DNA of 64,000 nucleotides, from assembly GCA_030263275.1 (NCBI GenBank), contig SZOR01000004.1, positions 1-64,000 on the forward strand. Reading direction: 5' to 3'. Below the pieces are notes generated by a model. That model had not been told where the DNA came from. It searched no databases and saw only the letters and a list, made by a program, of their open reading frames with translations. The position numbers were made by a program, and so were the translations under genes. The stretch comes from DSNY01 sp016861185 (GTDB taxonomy: Bacteria; Pseudomonadota; Gammaproteobacteria; Burkholderiales; Burkholderiaceae_F). Below, piece by piece: positions 1-10,846 of this stretch. How positions within the stretch are numbered: position 1 is the stretch's first letter; every line of letters starts with the position of its first letter.

Positions 1-412
1 GATACGCGGCGACTTCGACGTGGAACCAGTCGCCGGTTTCGGTGCGGATGAACTCGACCAGCTCGTTCGCATAGCGGAAGTCGCCGGCGCCGCCGGCCGC
101 ACCCGAAGGCAGGTCGCCGCGCAGCGCGACGAGCCGCCGGATGCCGGCGGCGCGATAGCGCTGCAGCAGTTCGCGCACCGAGGCGCGCGTCGAGCCGATG
201 CACGAAATGTGCGGCGCGACCGGGCGGCCTTCGGCGTGGATCTCCAGAACGGTCGCGAGCGTGCCCTCGCGGGTCGAACCGCCGGCGCCGAACGTGACGG
301 AGAAGAACTCCGGATTCACCGTCGCCAGCCGCGCGCGCACGCCGCGCAGCTTGTCGGCGCCTTCGGGCGTCTTCGGCGGAAAGAATTCGAAGCTGAAGGT
401 GCGCTGGGTCAT
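1..412 (-). CDS. metF: 5,10-methylenetetrahydrofolate reductase (5' part; runs off the window)
   Basis: MetF reduces 5,10-methylene-THF to 5-methyl-THF with FAD and NADH in the cytoplasm, feeding methionine synthase. The visible 137 residues begin MTQRTFSFEFFPPKTPEG. The family FEFFPPK motif (residues 8-14, with the catalytic-type Glu at 9) is followed by VTFGAGGSTREGT, HISCIGSTR and LRGDLPSG, all typical of MetF. The 3' end lies left of position 1, so the gene is partial only because of the window edge. It ends a minus-strand run ahcY - holin-like - membrane protein - metF, which places it with the methyl-cycle genes. The only good start is the ATG at 412. Confidence 0.95.
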   Translation of the reverse strand, partial: MTQRTFSFEFFPPKTPEGADKLRGVRARLATVNPEFFSVTFGAGGSTREGTLATVLEIHAEGRPVAPHISCIGSTRASVRELLQRYRAAGIRRLVALRGDLPSGAAGGAGDFRYANELVEFIRTETGDWFHVEVAAY

Positions 413-422
413 CGCGGCGGGG

Positions 423-785
423 TCAGGAGAGCAGGTTGAGCAGTGTGTATCCGGCGGTCGCCGCGAGAGTCAGCAGCGCAAAGAACCCGGCCAGCCCGGC
501 CAACGCGCGCAGGCGCGCCCCGGCCGGTCGGCTGCGCAGCAGGTAATAGGGCACGGCGACGAACGCCAGCAGCACGATGCCCAGGTTCAGCAGCGGCGAG
601 CGCCGGTAGCCGACGTGCTGACTGTCCACGTAGACCCAGCCGAAAGTCAGCGCACCGAAGGCGACGTTGTAGGTCGCCGTCCACAACGGCGGCTCGGAGG
701 TGCCGCGCGCCTCGAACCACGCGGTCGTCGCGCCGATCAGCGCCGACAGCGCGAGCAGCGCCCAGAGCAGACGCCGGCCGATCAT
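423..785 (-). CDS. Small four-helix membrane protein, function unknown
   Basis: This 120-residue protein begins MIGRRLLWALLALSALIGATT. It shows about four hydrophobic segments (near residues 5-24, 38-53, 66-84 and 95-115) separated by short arginine-rich loops, so it is an inner-membrane protein. Its ATG overlaps the TGA of the upstream holin-family gene (ATGA), and it ends 10 bases before the metF start. It is therefore probably co-translated within the ahcY-metF run. Similar small membrane proteins occur at this site in other betaproteobacteria, but no catalytic residues or named domain can be seen. A function cannot be given. Confidence 0.75.
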   Translation of the reverse strand: MIGRRLLWALLALSALIGATTAWFEARGTSEPPLWTATYNVAFGALTFGWVYVDSQHVGYRRSPLLNLGIVLLAFVAVPYYLLRSRPAGARLRALAGLAGFFALLTLAATAGYTLLNLLS

Positions 786-1138
786 CGCGCGCCGCTCGTC
801 CGCCTCGGCAGCAGCGCCGAAAACGCCCACGAGAACAGGCTGAACAGGATCGCGCCGGCCACGCCCCACCAGAACCCGGCGACGTGAAAGCCCGGCAGCA
901 GCGCGCCCACGCCCCAGAACAAAAGGCCATTCAGGACGAACAGGAACAGGCCGAGCGTCACGATCGTCACCGGCAGCGTCAGGATCACGAGCACCGGCTT
1001 GACGAGCGCATTGACCAGACCGAGCACGATCGCGGCAATGAAGGCGTGCACGGGATCCTGCACCTGGACGCCGGGCAGGATCAGCGTGACCAGCCACAAC
1101 GCGACCGCGTTGAGGATCCAGACAAGGAGGATGCGCAT
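782..1138 (-). CDS. Phage holin superfamily IV-type membrane protein
   Basis: A 118-residue protein with about four hydrophobic segments: an N-terminal helix (residues 2-22), IAAIVLGLVNALVKPVLVIL, a LFLFVLNGLLFW segment and a C-terminal AILFSLFSWAFS helix. The NALVKP...LTLP pattern is typical of the 'phage holin family / superfamily IV' proteins, which are common chromosomal proteins and usually not linked to phage. A GGAG lies five bases before the ATG. It sits between ahcY and the next membrane protein, and its TGA overlaps that ATG. No lysis genes lie nearby, so a true holin role is unlikely and the function is unknown. Confidence 0.85.
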   Translation of the reverse strand: MRILLVWILNAVALWLVTLILPGVQVQDPVHAFIAAIVLGLVNALVKPVLVILTLPVTIVTLGLFLFVLNGLLFWGVGALLPGFHVAGFWWGVAGAILFSLFSWAFSALLPRRTSGAR

Positions 1139-1242
1139 GGTGGCTCCGTCGGCCTTCAGCCGCGACGTGGGTATCCGATAGCGACGATCGGGCGCGCCGT
1201 CGGGCGCGGCCGTTTTCGCGACCGACGCCCGACGGGCGGCGT

Positions 1243-2667
<1,425 letters not shown>

Positions 2668-2696
2668 CTCGCGCCCTCCTTTCGAGAAAGAAGTTT

Positions 2697-2802
2697 GCGA
2701 GCGCCGTTGGAACGCGCCGCGCTTCGTGCTGCAGAAAGGCGGCGTCTTCGAGCCTGGCGGAGTCCGGCGAACGCGGCTCCGTTGCAACGCTCCTCGAAGG
2801 GG
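2697..2802 (-). promoter_or_regulatory. SAH riboswitch (ahcY leader)
   Basis: Read on the minus strand, the ahcY leader contains the conserved SAH-riboswitch blocks in the right order: TTCGAGGAGCGTTGCAACGG (2783-2802), then CCAGGCTCGAAG near the middle, and CAACGGCGCTCGC just before the ribosome site (2698-2710). GAGCG of the first block can pair with CGCTC of the last, and CTTCGAG pairs with CTCGAAG, which is the arrangement of this RNA class. The class is known to bind SAH and activate ahcY-type genes, mostly in beta- and gammaproteobacteria. The 3' stem ends about 30 bases before the ahcY ATG. Confidence 0.9.
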
Positions 2803-2807
2803 CGAGC

Positions 2808-2813
2808 ATGATA
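2808..2813 (-). promoter_or_regulatory. Probable -10 box for ahcY transcript
   Basis: On the minus strand TATCAT lies a few bases upstream of the first riboswitch stem, so transcription would start close to the riboswitch 5' edge. No convincing -35 hexamer is visible at 16-18 bases, so this is only a positional guess. Confidence 0.35.
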
Positions 2814-2971
2814 GCCGAATCGATTCCCGCCGGCACCGGGGGAGCCCCCCGATCCGGATCGCCAACGCGGGGGATGGCGCGACGGTCACGCTCCCATCAC
2901 GATCGCGCCGCCAGAAGCAGCCCCGGTGCGCGGCCGCACCAAAAAGGGGTGCCGGCAAGGAGGGGCAGCGC

Positions 2972-3199
2972 GTGTTTCCGCTCGGACGGGATGAAGCAGG
3001 CGAACGGGTTGGCGCGGTCGCGTCGGTCGTGATCTTCGTCGCCGTCTACGGCGCTTGCTTCCCGACCCTCGGCGTCGTGCTGACGCTGGCGTTGGGCTGG
3101 CTGCCGGCGGCGCTCGCCGCACTGCTCGGCGCGCACGCGATCCGTTTTCTCTTCCGCAGCGTTGCTCGCGCCAAGGCGCGGAACTCGCAGTTCGACTAG
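2972..3199 (+). CDS. Small membrane protein, unknown
   Basis: A 75-residue frame from a GTG at 2972, preceded by a clear AAGGAGG (2957-2963). It starts MFPLGRDEAGERVGAVASVV and has two hydrophobic stretches (about residues 14-36 and 38-58) followed by a basic tail ending KARNSQFD. The frame lies between the divergent ahcY promoter region and the convergent HD-GYP gene. The good ribosome site and the hairpin-like hydrophobic pattern support a real gene. No family is recognised; a hypothetical protein is the safe label. Confidence 0.5.
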   Translation: MFPLGRDEAGERVGAVASVVIFVAVYGACFPTLGVVLTLALGWLPAALAALLGAHAIRFLFRSVARAKARNSQFD

Positions 3200-3210
3200 C
3201 GCGCCGCCGT

Positions 3211-4458
3211 TCAGGCTCGGCGCGCAGCCGCTTCGCCGGCCCACAGCTCGTCGACGTGCGTGAGACCCCAGCGCTCGGGATCCTCGCGGCTGGCGATGCG
3301 GTCGCCGGTGGCCGGCCGCGACAGATCGATCGTCTCGGGCGGGATGTGAAGCTGCGACTTCGTCGAGAAGAACAGCTTGACCTTCGGTGTCAGCAGCGCG
3401 CCCTCGGTCTGCTCGACGACGACGCCGAGCCGCCCCGATTCCATCCGCACCAGCGAACCGACCGGATAGATGCCGACCGTCTTGACGAAGGCCCGGAACA
3501 CCGCTTCGTCGAAGTGACCGCTGGTCCACTCGGCCATCCTGCGGATCGACTCGGCCGGGTTCCAGCCGCTCTTGTACGGCCGGTTCGACGTGATCGCGTC
3601 GTAGACGTCGCACACCGCGCCCATCTTCGCGTACAGGCTGATCGCTTCGCCCTTGAGCCGGTGCGGATAGCCGCTGCCGTCGATCTTTTCGTGATGGTGC
3701 AGGCACACGTCGAGCGCGATCGCGCCGGCCGCGCCGCCCGCGGCGAGGATGGCGTGACCGTGCCCGGGATGCGACTTGACCGCTTCGAACTCGGCGTCGG
3801 TCAGCTTGCCGGGCTTGTTGAGGATCTCGAGCGGCACTTTGGCCTTGCCGATGTCGTGCAACAGGCCGGCGAGCCCCAGCTCGCGCGTGAGGTCGTCGTC
3901 CAGCCCAAGCTGGCGCGCCAGTGCGATCATCAGCGCGCACACCGCGACCGAGTGCATGTACGTGTACTCGTCCTTGTCCTTGAGGCGCGCGATGCTGATC
4001 AGCGCGCCCGGATTGCGGCTGACCGAGTCGGAGATCTCCTGCACCAGCGAGGCCGCGCCCGCGGCGTCGATCGCGCGACCCATGCGCGCCTCGTTGAACA
4101 TCGCGACCACCGCGGGCTTGGCCTGGCGGCAGATGCGCGCTGCGCGCGCCATTTCCTCGTCGATCGGCGCGCGCGCCGGCGCCGATTGCGGCTGCGCGAT
4201 CGCGCGTGCGAGCGCGCGCTCGATCTCGCCGTCGACGCGCTCGCGCGTGATCTCGGCGCCGTCGTCGCGCGCGACGTCGAGGCCTTTGGAAGTGTCGATC
4301 CACACCTCGGCGATGCCGCTGGCCCGGATGCGTTCGATGTCCTGCAGGTCGGTCAGCTTGAAGCGAGTGCGCCAGAACGGATGCTCCATCCAGGAGCCGC
4401 ACAGTTCTTCCACGTGCATTCCGAGGCGCAGGTCGGACGCGGGGATGCGCTTGAGCAT
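3211..4458 (-). CDS. HD-GYP domain cyclic-di-GMP phosphodiesterase with DUF3391 N-terminus
   Basis: The N-terminal ~110 residues (MLKRIPASDLRLGMHVEEL, then HPFWRTRF) match DUF3391, which commonly precedes HD-GYP domains. The catalytic domain has HDIGK (HD at 201-202), SHPGHG, HHE (255-257) and GSGYP with GYP at 263-265, so all metal ligands for c-di-GMP hydrolysis to pGpG/GMP are present. The C-terminal ~115 residues are an extra family tail. The start was placed at 4458 because DUF3391 normally begins here. An in-frame ATG at 4545 would add 29 unconserved residues. It lies between ahcY and metK but is probably a separate signalling gene for motility or biofilm control. Confidence 0.93.
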   Translation of the reverse strand: MLKRIPASDLRLGMHVEELCGSWMEHPFWRTRFKLTDLQDIERIRASGIAEVWIDTSKGLDVARDDGAEITRERVDGEIERALARAIAQPQSAPARAPIDEEMARAARICRQAKPAVVAMFNEARMGRAIDAAGAASLVQEISDSVSRNPGALISIARLKDKDEYTYMHSVAVCALMIALARQLGLDDDLTRELGLAGLLHDIGKAKVPLEILNKPGKLTDAEFEAVKSHPGHGHAILAAGGAAGAIALDVCLHHHEKIDGSGYPHRLKGEAISLYAKMGAVCDVYDAITSNRPYKSGWNPAESIRRMAEWTSGHFDEAVFRAFVKTVGIYPVGSLVRMESGRLGVVVEQTEGALLTPKVKLFFSTKSQLHIPPETIDLSRPATGDRIASREDPERWGLTHVDELWAGEAAARRA

Positions 4459-4560
4459 GGCGGCGTGGTCGCTGATGACGGCCGCGGCATTGTCCGGATC
4501 CGCGGTCGCGCGCGATCCGTCGAATTGCGCCGGCGCACGCCGCATTCGGTGCGATCACGG

Positions 4561-4620
4561 GCCGCCGGCGATCACCTTCGCCGGCGGCTGTCGCGGGATG
4601 TGGGCCTCGCCGAGGCCCAC
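4561..4620 (-). terminator. Two hairpins downstream of metK
   Basis: Two perfect inverted repeats follow the metK stop. One is GTGGGCCTCG / CGAGGCCCAC with a one-base centre (4600-4620), the other GCCGCCGGCGA / TCGCCGGCGGC with a six-base loop (4561-4588). Neither is followed by a T-run on the minus strand, so they are terminator-like stems without the usual U tract. They may also protect the 3' end. Confidence 0.5.
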
Positions 4621-4624
4621 GCCG

Positions 4625-5803
<1,179 letters not shown>

Positions 5804-6045
5804 GTTGCCACTCCAGTTCGAAGGTCTTGACCGCGTTGCCCTCGACGTGAGCGGCGACGCTTTAGCGGTATTTGCCGCGCCGGGTCCGAAGCGTTCGCTC
5901 GTGCTGGGTGCGATGCGACAATGTGCGGCGCGGCTCGCCCCGCAATTGGTCATAAATCGGCGAGCGGCGAATTCTAAGGACGCGCCGGAGAGGGGTCAAA
6001 CCCTTGGCCGAACCGAGAACTGGCGGCGGCGCGCCTGCCATCACG

Positions 6046-6912
6046 ATGTTGACGCTGCTCTTCAAGTTGATCGCGCGGATGCCGCTCGCCGCGGTACACG
6101 CGCTCGGCGCGGCCGCCGGCTGGCTCGCCTACGCGCTGTCGCCGCGATATCGCGCGCGCTTGCGCGCCAATCTCGCGCAGGCCGGTCTCGACGATGGCGC
6201 CACGCGCAGCGCGGCGATCGCGGAGGCAGGAAAGCAGGCGCTCGAAAGCGCGTGGGTCTGGATGCGTCCGCCGCGCGATCTGCTCGGCAAGATCGACCCC
6301 GCCGACCTCGAACGCATGAAGGGCGCGCAGACCGAAGGCCGGCCGGTGGTCTTTCTGACGCCGCATCTCGGCTGTTTCGAGATCATCTCCAAGACCTACG
6401 CGCTGCACGCCGACCCGCGCACGCGCACGATGACCGTGCTGTACCGCGTGCCGCACAAGTCCGCGCTGCGCCCGCTGATGGAGGGCGGCCGCGCGGCCGA
6501 CGGTCTCGTGCTGGCGCCGGCCGACATGCGCGGCGTGCGAATGCTGATGCGCGCGATGAAGTCCGGGCAGGCCGCCGGCATCCTGCCCGACCAGGTGCCC
6601 TCGCAGGGCGAAGGCGCGTGGGCGCCGTTCTTCGGGCGGCCGGCGTACACGATGACGCTGCCGGCGCGACTCGCGGTCGCGCACGGCGCCAACGTCGTGT
6701 TCGTCTACGGCGAGCGCCTGCCGCGCGGGCGCGGCTACCGGATCCACGTGGCGCCGCTCGCGGAGCCGCTGACCGGCGAAGCGGCCCACGATGCGGCCGT
6801 GCTGAACGGCGCGCTCGAGCGGCTCATCCGCGCCTGTCCCGCGCAGTATCTGTGGGGCTACAACCGCTACAAGGTGCCGGCCGGTGCGCAGCCGCCCGAG
6901 GCCGCGGCATGA
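6046..6912 (+). CDS. Lysophospholipid/lipid A acyltransferase (LpxL/HtrB family)
   Basis: This family transfers an acyl chain from acyl-ACP to Kdo2-lipid A on the inner face of the inner membrane. The 288-residue protein has an N-terminal hydrophobic anchor (LFKLIARMPLAAVHALGAAAG), the catalytic H-x4-E motif TPHLGCFE (His107, Glu112), and the later LPDQVPSQGEGAWAPFFG and QYLWGYNRYK blocks. The ATG at 6046 matches the usual family start. A TTG at 6004 has the better Shine-Dalgarno-like GGAGAGG and would add 14 residues. Its stop overlaps the next acyltransferase ATG (ATGA), so the two are translationally coupled and probably acylate the same lipid A in sequence. Confidence 0.93.
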   Translation: MLTLLFKLIARMPLAAVHALGAAAGWLAYALSPRYRARLRANLAQAGLDDGATRSAAIAEAGKQALESAWVWMRPPRDLLGKIDPADLERMKGAQTEGRPVVFLTPHLGCFEIISKTYALHADPRTRTMTVLYRVPHKSALRPLMEGGRAADGLVLAPADMRGVRMLMRAMKSGQAAGILPDQVPSQGEGAWAPFFGRPAYTMTLPARLAVAHGANVVFVYGERLPRGRGYRIHVAPLAEPLTGEAAHDAAVLNGALERLIRACPAQYLWGYNRYKVPAGAQPPEAAA

Positions 6913-7784
6913 AGCGGGTCGCCGCGCGCGCGCTGGTCGCGCTGATGGAATGGGCGGCGCGCTGGTCGCCGCGCGCGCGCGCGCGGCTCGGCAATGTCTT
7001 CGGCGACCTGTTGTGGTGGCTCGTCTGGCCGCGCCGGCGGATCGCGCTCGTCAACCTGGCGCTGTGCTTTCCGGAGAAAAGCGCGGCCGAACGCGCGGCG
7101 ATCGGCCGCCGCACGCTGCGCAACCTGGCGCGCGCCTTCGTCGACCACGGCGTGCTCGCGCGCGCCTCGCGCGAGGAGTTCGAGCGCTTCGTTCGCGTCG
7201 AAGGGGCGGAGAACCTGACCGATCCCGCGAATCGCCCGCTGATCCTGGTCGCGCCGCACTTCGCGGGGCTCGACGCCGGCGGCGTTCGCATCAACACCTT
7301 CGCGCGCGGCGTGTCGATCTACGCGCGCAACCGCAACGCCGACTGGGACCGCTGGCTGCTCGCGATCCGCAACCGCTTCAACGAGCCGCTGCTGATCGTG
7401 CGCGAGGGTTTCGACCTGCGCGCCGCGGTGCGCGCGCTGAAGGAGGGCCTGCCCTTTTACTACCTGCCCGATCAGGACCCGGGCGAGCGCAACGGCGTCT
7501 TTGCGCCGTTCTTCGGCGTCGACGCCGCCACGCTGCCGATGGTCGCGCGGCTGGCGAAGCTGACGAACGCCAAGGTGATGATGTGCGTGACCGAGATGAC
7601 GCCCGACGGCTACGTGCTGCATCTGGAGCAGCCCTGGCGCGACTATCCGACCGGCGACGTCGTCGCCGACACCGCGCGCATGAACGCCGAGATCGAACGC
7701 TGGGTGCGGCGCCTGCCCGACCAGTATCTGTGGACGCACAAGCGCTTCAAGACGCGGCCTGCCGGCGCGCCTTCGTTGTACTGA
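6909..7784 (+). CDS. Second lipid A-type acyltransferase (LpxL/LpxM family)
   Basis: A 291-residue paralogue of the preceding gene, with the catalytic motif APHFAGLD (His117 and Asp122, H-x4-D), LPDQDPGERNGVFAPFFG and QYLWTHKRFK. An N-terminal hydrophobic, arginine-rich region gives membrane association. Its ATG overlaps the upstream TGA by four bases. Tandem acyltransferases at the metK-dapF locus are usual in betaproteobacteria and probably add different secondary acyl chains. Which one is LpxL-like and which LpxM-like cannot be decided from sequence alone. Confidence 0.93.
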   Translation: MKRVAARALVALMEWAARWSPRARARLGNVFGDLLWWLVWPRRRIALVNLALCFPEKSAAERAAIGRRTLRNLARAFVDHGVLARASREEFERFVRVEGAENLTDPANRPLILVAPHFAGLDAGGVRINTFARGVSIYARNRNADWDRWLLAIRNRFNEPLLIVREGFDLRAAVRALKEGLPFYYLPDQDPGERNGVFAPFFGVDAATLPMVARLAKLTNAKVMMCVTEMTPDGYVLHLEQPWRDYPTGDVVADTARMNAEIERWVRRLPDQYLWTHKRFKTRPAGAPSLY

Positions 7785-7836
7785 TGTGCTCGCGCAGCTC
7801 GTCGCGCCGCGGGCTCGCCCGGACCGCGGCGGCGTC

Positions 7837-8226
7837 TCACTGCACGGTCAACGTCGCCGGATTGCTCGTCACCGAACCGTAGACGTTCGACACCACGACA
7901 CGGAACTGCGCGCCGTTGTCGGACGGCGCCGTCGCGGCGATCGTGTAGGTGGCGGCGGTCGCGCCCATGATCGTCGCGCCGTCGCGTTGCCACTGGTAGC
8001 TCGATGCGTTGGTCGCGACGACCGAAAAGCTCGCCGGCTGGCCCGCGGTGACGGTGCTGCTGGCGGGATGCGTCGTGATCGTCGGCGCCAGGCTCGTCGT
8101 GTCGGTGGCGCCGCCGTAGCCTCCGCCGCCGCAGGCCGCGAGCACGGCGCAGACGGCCAGCACGAGAACCGGCACGCGGGCCCGCAATGCACGCGACGCC
8201 GACAGGGTGTTCGAGTGGATGCTCAT
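7837..8226 (-). CDS. Small lipoprotein with one Ig-like domain
   Basis: A 129-residue protein with a signal sequence (VLVLAVCAVLAAC) ending in a lipobox at LAAC, then a glycine-rich spacer and one Ig-like repeat. The repeat holds the pattern P-x-ITTHPASSTVTAGQPASF, SYQWQRDGATI, and PSDNGAQFRVVVSN, as in bacterial Ig-like (I-set) domains. It ends right after the first domain, so it is a minimal surface or periplasmic lipoprotein. GGAGG lies a few bases before the ATG at 8226. It stands alone between the plus-strand acyltransferases and dapF. Ligand and role are unknown. Confidence 0.8.
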   Translation of the reverse strand: MSIHSNTLSASRALRARVPVLVLAVCAVLAACGGGGYGGATDTTSLAPTITTHPASSTVTAGQPASFSVVATNASSYQWQRDGATIMGATAATYTIAATAPSDNGAQFRVVVSNVYGSVTSNPATLTVQ

Positions 8227-8382
8227 GGGACCTCCGTCAGTCCGTCGTGGAGGATGGGCGAGCACGCGTGAAACAGACGTCCGGCGCGGCGTCTTCCGCC
8301 GGATTGGTAACGCGCTGTATCCGCACGCACCGCAAACGCGTGATCGGGTCGCCGTGCGCGAACGCTGCGCGATAATCCCCGC

Positions 8383-9234
8383 ATGAGACTGCGGTTTACC
8401 AAGATGCAGGGCGCGGGCAACGACTTCGTGATGCTCAACGGCATCGCGCAGCGCATTGAGTTGTCGCCTGCGCGGGTGCGCGCACTGGCGGACCGCCGCT
8501 TCGGCATCGGCGCCGACCAGATCCTGCTGGTCGAGCCGCCCGCGCAGTCGGGCGTGGACTTCGGCTACCGGATCTTCAACGCCGACGGCGGCGAGGTCGA
8601 GCAGTGCGGTAACGGCGCGCGCTGTTTCGCGAAGTTCGTGCACGACCAGGGCCTGACGACCAAACGCGCGATCCGCGTGGCGACGAAGAGCGGCGTGATC
8701 GAACCGCGGCTGGAGGACGACGGCGAGGTGACCGTCGACATGGGGCCGCCGATCTTCGACCCGCCGCGCGTGCCGTTCGACGCGAACGGGTTGGTCGCGC
8801 GCGGCGAACACCGCGCGCAGCTCTGGCCGCTCACCGTGCACGGGCGCGAGCTGTGGTTTTCCGTGCTGTCGATGGGCAATCCGCACGCGGTGCAGGTGGT
8901 CGACGACGTCGATGCCGCACCGGTCGCGCGCGACGGCCCGGTGATCGAGCATCACGCGCGTTTTCCGAACCGCGTCAACGCGGGCTACATGCAGGTCGTC
9001 GATCGGCACACGATCCGCCTGCGGGTGTGGGAGCGCGGCGCCGGCGAAACGCTCGCCTGCGGCACCGGCGCATGCGCGGCGGCGGTCGCCGGCATTCAGC
9101 GCGGGCTGCTCGACGCGCCGGTCGCCGTGCACGCGCGCGGCGGGCGGCTGCGCATCGCGTGGGACGGCGCGCCGTATCCGGTGTGGATGACCGGCCCGGC
9201 GGTGAAGGTTTTCGAAGGGGAGGCGGAGATTTGA
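8383..9234 (+). CDS. dapF: Diaminopimelate epimerase
   Basis: DapF converts LL- to meso-diaminopimelate, for lysine and peptidoglycan synthesis, using two active-site cysteines. Both are present in the 283-residue protein: Cys75 in QCGNGARC and Cys226 in ACGTGACAA. The N-terminal FTKMQGAGNDF and the GNPHAV block are also conserved. The ATG at 8383 is the family start. The last codons overlap the TTG start of the DUF484 gene, beginning a chain of four overlapping genes dapF-DUF484-xerC-rlmI, an order well known in beta- and gammaproteobacteria. Confidence 0.98.
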   Translation: MRLRFTKMQGAGNDFVMLNGIAQRIELSPARVRALADRRFGIGADQILLVEPPAQSGVDFGYRIFNADGGEVEQCGNGARCFAKFVHDQGLTTKRAIRVATKSGVIEPRLEDDGEVTVDMGPPIFDPPRVPFDANGLVARGEHRAQLWPLTVHGRELWFSVLSMGNPHAVQVVDDVDAAPVARDGPVIEHHARFPNRVNAGYMQVVDRHTIRLRVWERGAGETLACGTGACAAAVAGIQRGLLDAPVAVHARGGRLRIAWDGAPYPVWMTGPAVKVFEGEAEI

Positions 9235-9893
9235 AAGTCGACGACGTCGCGCGTTACCTGGCCGAGCATCCGGACTTCTTCGAGCAGCATCCCGAGCTGC
9301 TCGGCATGATCAACATCCCGCATCCGCAGAACGGCCAGGCCATTTCGCTGGTCGAGCGCCAGTCGCTGCTGCTGCGCGACCGCATCCGCGCGCTGGAGGC
9401 ACGCATTGCCGAGATGCTGCGCCATGGCGAGGAGAACGACGTCATCGCCGACAAGGTCGTTCAATGGGCGCGCGCGCTGCTGCTGCAGGCCGATCCGGCG
9501 CAACTGCCGTCCACGGCGGTGGAGGAGCTGAAACGCCTGTTCGCGGTGCCGTTCGGCGCGATCCGCGTGTGGGACGTGCAGCCGGCGTACGCCGGGCTCG
9601 CCTGCGCCGAAGCGGTGAGCGACGACGTCAAGCGGCTCGCCTCGAGCATGCAGGCGCCGTTTTGCGGCTCCAACGTCGGCTTCGAGGCCGCGCGCTGGAT
9701 GGCCGCCGACGAAAGCGCGGTGCACAGCCTCGCGATGCTGCCGCTGCGCGTCGGCGCCAACCCCGACGCCTTCGGGCTGCTGGTGCTCGGCTCGCCCGAC
9801 AAGGACCGCTTCCAGATCACGATGGGAACGGCCTTTCTCGCGCGCATCGCGGAGCTCGCCAGCGCCGCGCTCGCGCGGCTGCGCGGCGGATGA
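9231..9893 (+). CDS. DUF484 family protein
   Basis: A 220-residue cytoplasmic protein beginning (TTG as Met)-KVDDVARYLAEHPDFFEQHPELL, the classic DUF484 opening. A short coiled region rich in Arg and Glu follows (VERQSLLLRDRIRALEARI), then a GAF-like C-terminal half ending FLARIAELASAAL. DUF484 genes almost always lie between dapF and xerC. The biochemical role is not established; a GAF-like fold suggests ligand sensing or protein contact. The TTG at 9231 overlaps the dapF stop and is preceded by GGAGGCGGAG, which fixes the start. The stop overlaps the xerC ATG. Confidence 0.93.
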   Translation: MKVDDVARYLAEHPDFFEQHPELLGMINIPHPQNGQAISLVERQSLLLRDRIRALEARIAEMLRHGEENDVIADKVVQWARALLLQADPAQLPSTAVEELKRLFAVPFGAIRVWDVQPAYAGLACAEAVSDDVKRLASSMQAPFCGSNVGFEAARWMAADESAVHSLAMLPLRVGANPDAFGLLVLGSPDKDRFQITMGTAFLARIAELASAALARLRGG

Positions 9894-10846
9894 GCCAAGC
9901 GGCCGCACCGGCACTGCCGCCGCTGGCGGCGCGCTATCTGCAGGAGATCGCCACGCAGCGCCGGCTCGCCGCGTTGACGGTCGACGCGTATCGGCGCGAT
10001 CTGGCCAAACTCGCCGAGCTGGCCGGTGCGACGCCGCCGGAGAGACTGGCCGGTGCGGACTTGCGCCGCTTCGTCGCGAAGCTGCACGGCGCCGGCCTCG
10101 GCGGCGCTTCGCTGGCGCGCACGCTGTCGGCGTGGCGCAGCTTCTATCGCTGGCTGGGCGCGCAGGGGCTCGTCGGTGCGAATCCCGCGGTCGGCATCCG
10201 CGCGCCGAAGCGCCCGCGGCGCCTGCCGAAGGCGCTCGCACCGGACCAGGCCGTGCAGCTCGCCGCGCACGAGACCGACGGCTCGCCGCTGGCGCTGCGC
10301 GACCGCGCGATGGTCGAGCTGCTGTATTCGAGCGGACTGCGGCTCGCCGAGCTGGTGAGCCTCGACTGGCGGCACTTTCCGGCGCAAGGACGTAACCCGG
10401 CGTCGACGAGCTGGATCGACCTCGAGTCGAACGAAGTCACCGTCACGGGCAAGGGCAGCAAGACGCGCGCGGTGCCGATCGGCGCGGCGGCCGGGCAGGC
10501 GCTGCGCGCCTGGCTTGCGGCGCGTGCGACGCTGCCGCGCACCGACGAACGCGCGCTGTTCGTCTCCGCGCGCGGCGCGCGCATCGCGCCGCGCAGCGTG
10601 CAGCAGCGGCTCGCGTTGCTGGCGCGCAGGCTCGGGCTCGGCGTGCACGTGCATCCGCACGTGCTGCGGCACTCGATGGCCTCGCACGTGCTGCAGTCGA
10701 GCGGCGACCTGCGCGCGGTGCAGGAGCTGCTCGGCCACGCGAACATCGCGACCACGCAGATCTACACCAAGCTCGACTGGCAGCATCTGGCGAAGACCTA
10801 CGACGCCGCGCATCCGCGCGCGAAAGCGAAAAGCGGCAAGCCGTGA
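9890..10846 (+). CDS. xerC: Tyrosine recombinase XerC
   Basis: XerC with XerD resolves chromosome dimers at dif under FtsK control. The 318-residue protein has the SAM-like N-terminal core-binding domain (about 12-100) and a catalytic domain with Arg151 (SGLRLAEL), Lys188 (GKGSK), His257-x-x-Arg260 (HVLRHS), His283 (LLGHANI) and nucleophile Tyr292 (TQIYTK). All catalytic residues are intact. A short extra loop (FPAQGRNPASTSWIDLES, about 163-180) lies before the beta-hairpin. The genomic position after DUF484 identifies it as the housekeeping XerC and not an element-borne integrase. ATG at 9890 overlaps the previous stop. Confidence 0.96.
   Translation: MSQAAAPALPPLAARYLQEIATQRRLAALTVDAYRRDLAKLAELAGATPPERLAGADLRRFVAKLHGAGLGGASLARTLSAWRSFYRWLGAQGLVGANPAVGIRAPKRPRRLPKALAPDQAVQLAAHETDGSPLALRDRAMVELLYSSGLRLAELVSLDWRHFPAQGRNPASTSWIDLESNEVTVTGKGSKTRAVPIGAAAGQALRAWLAARATLPRTDERALFVSARGARIAPRSVQQRLALLARRLGLGVHVHPHVLRHSMASHVLQSSGDLRAVQELLGHANIATTQIYTKLDWQHLAKTYDAAHPRAKAKSGKP

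Noticed and set aside
1198..1234. Inverted repeat CGTCGGGCG / CGCCCGACG downstream of ahcY as a terminator
   Set aside because: The loop is 19 bases and there is no T-run on the minus strand, so read-through into the holin-like gene is more likely.
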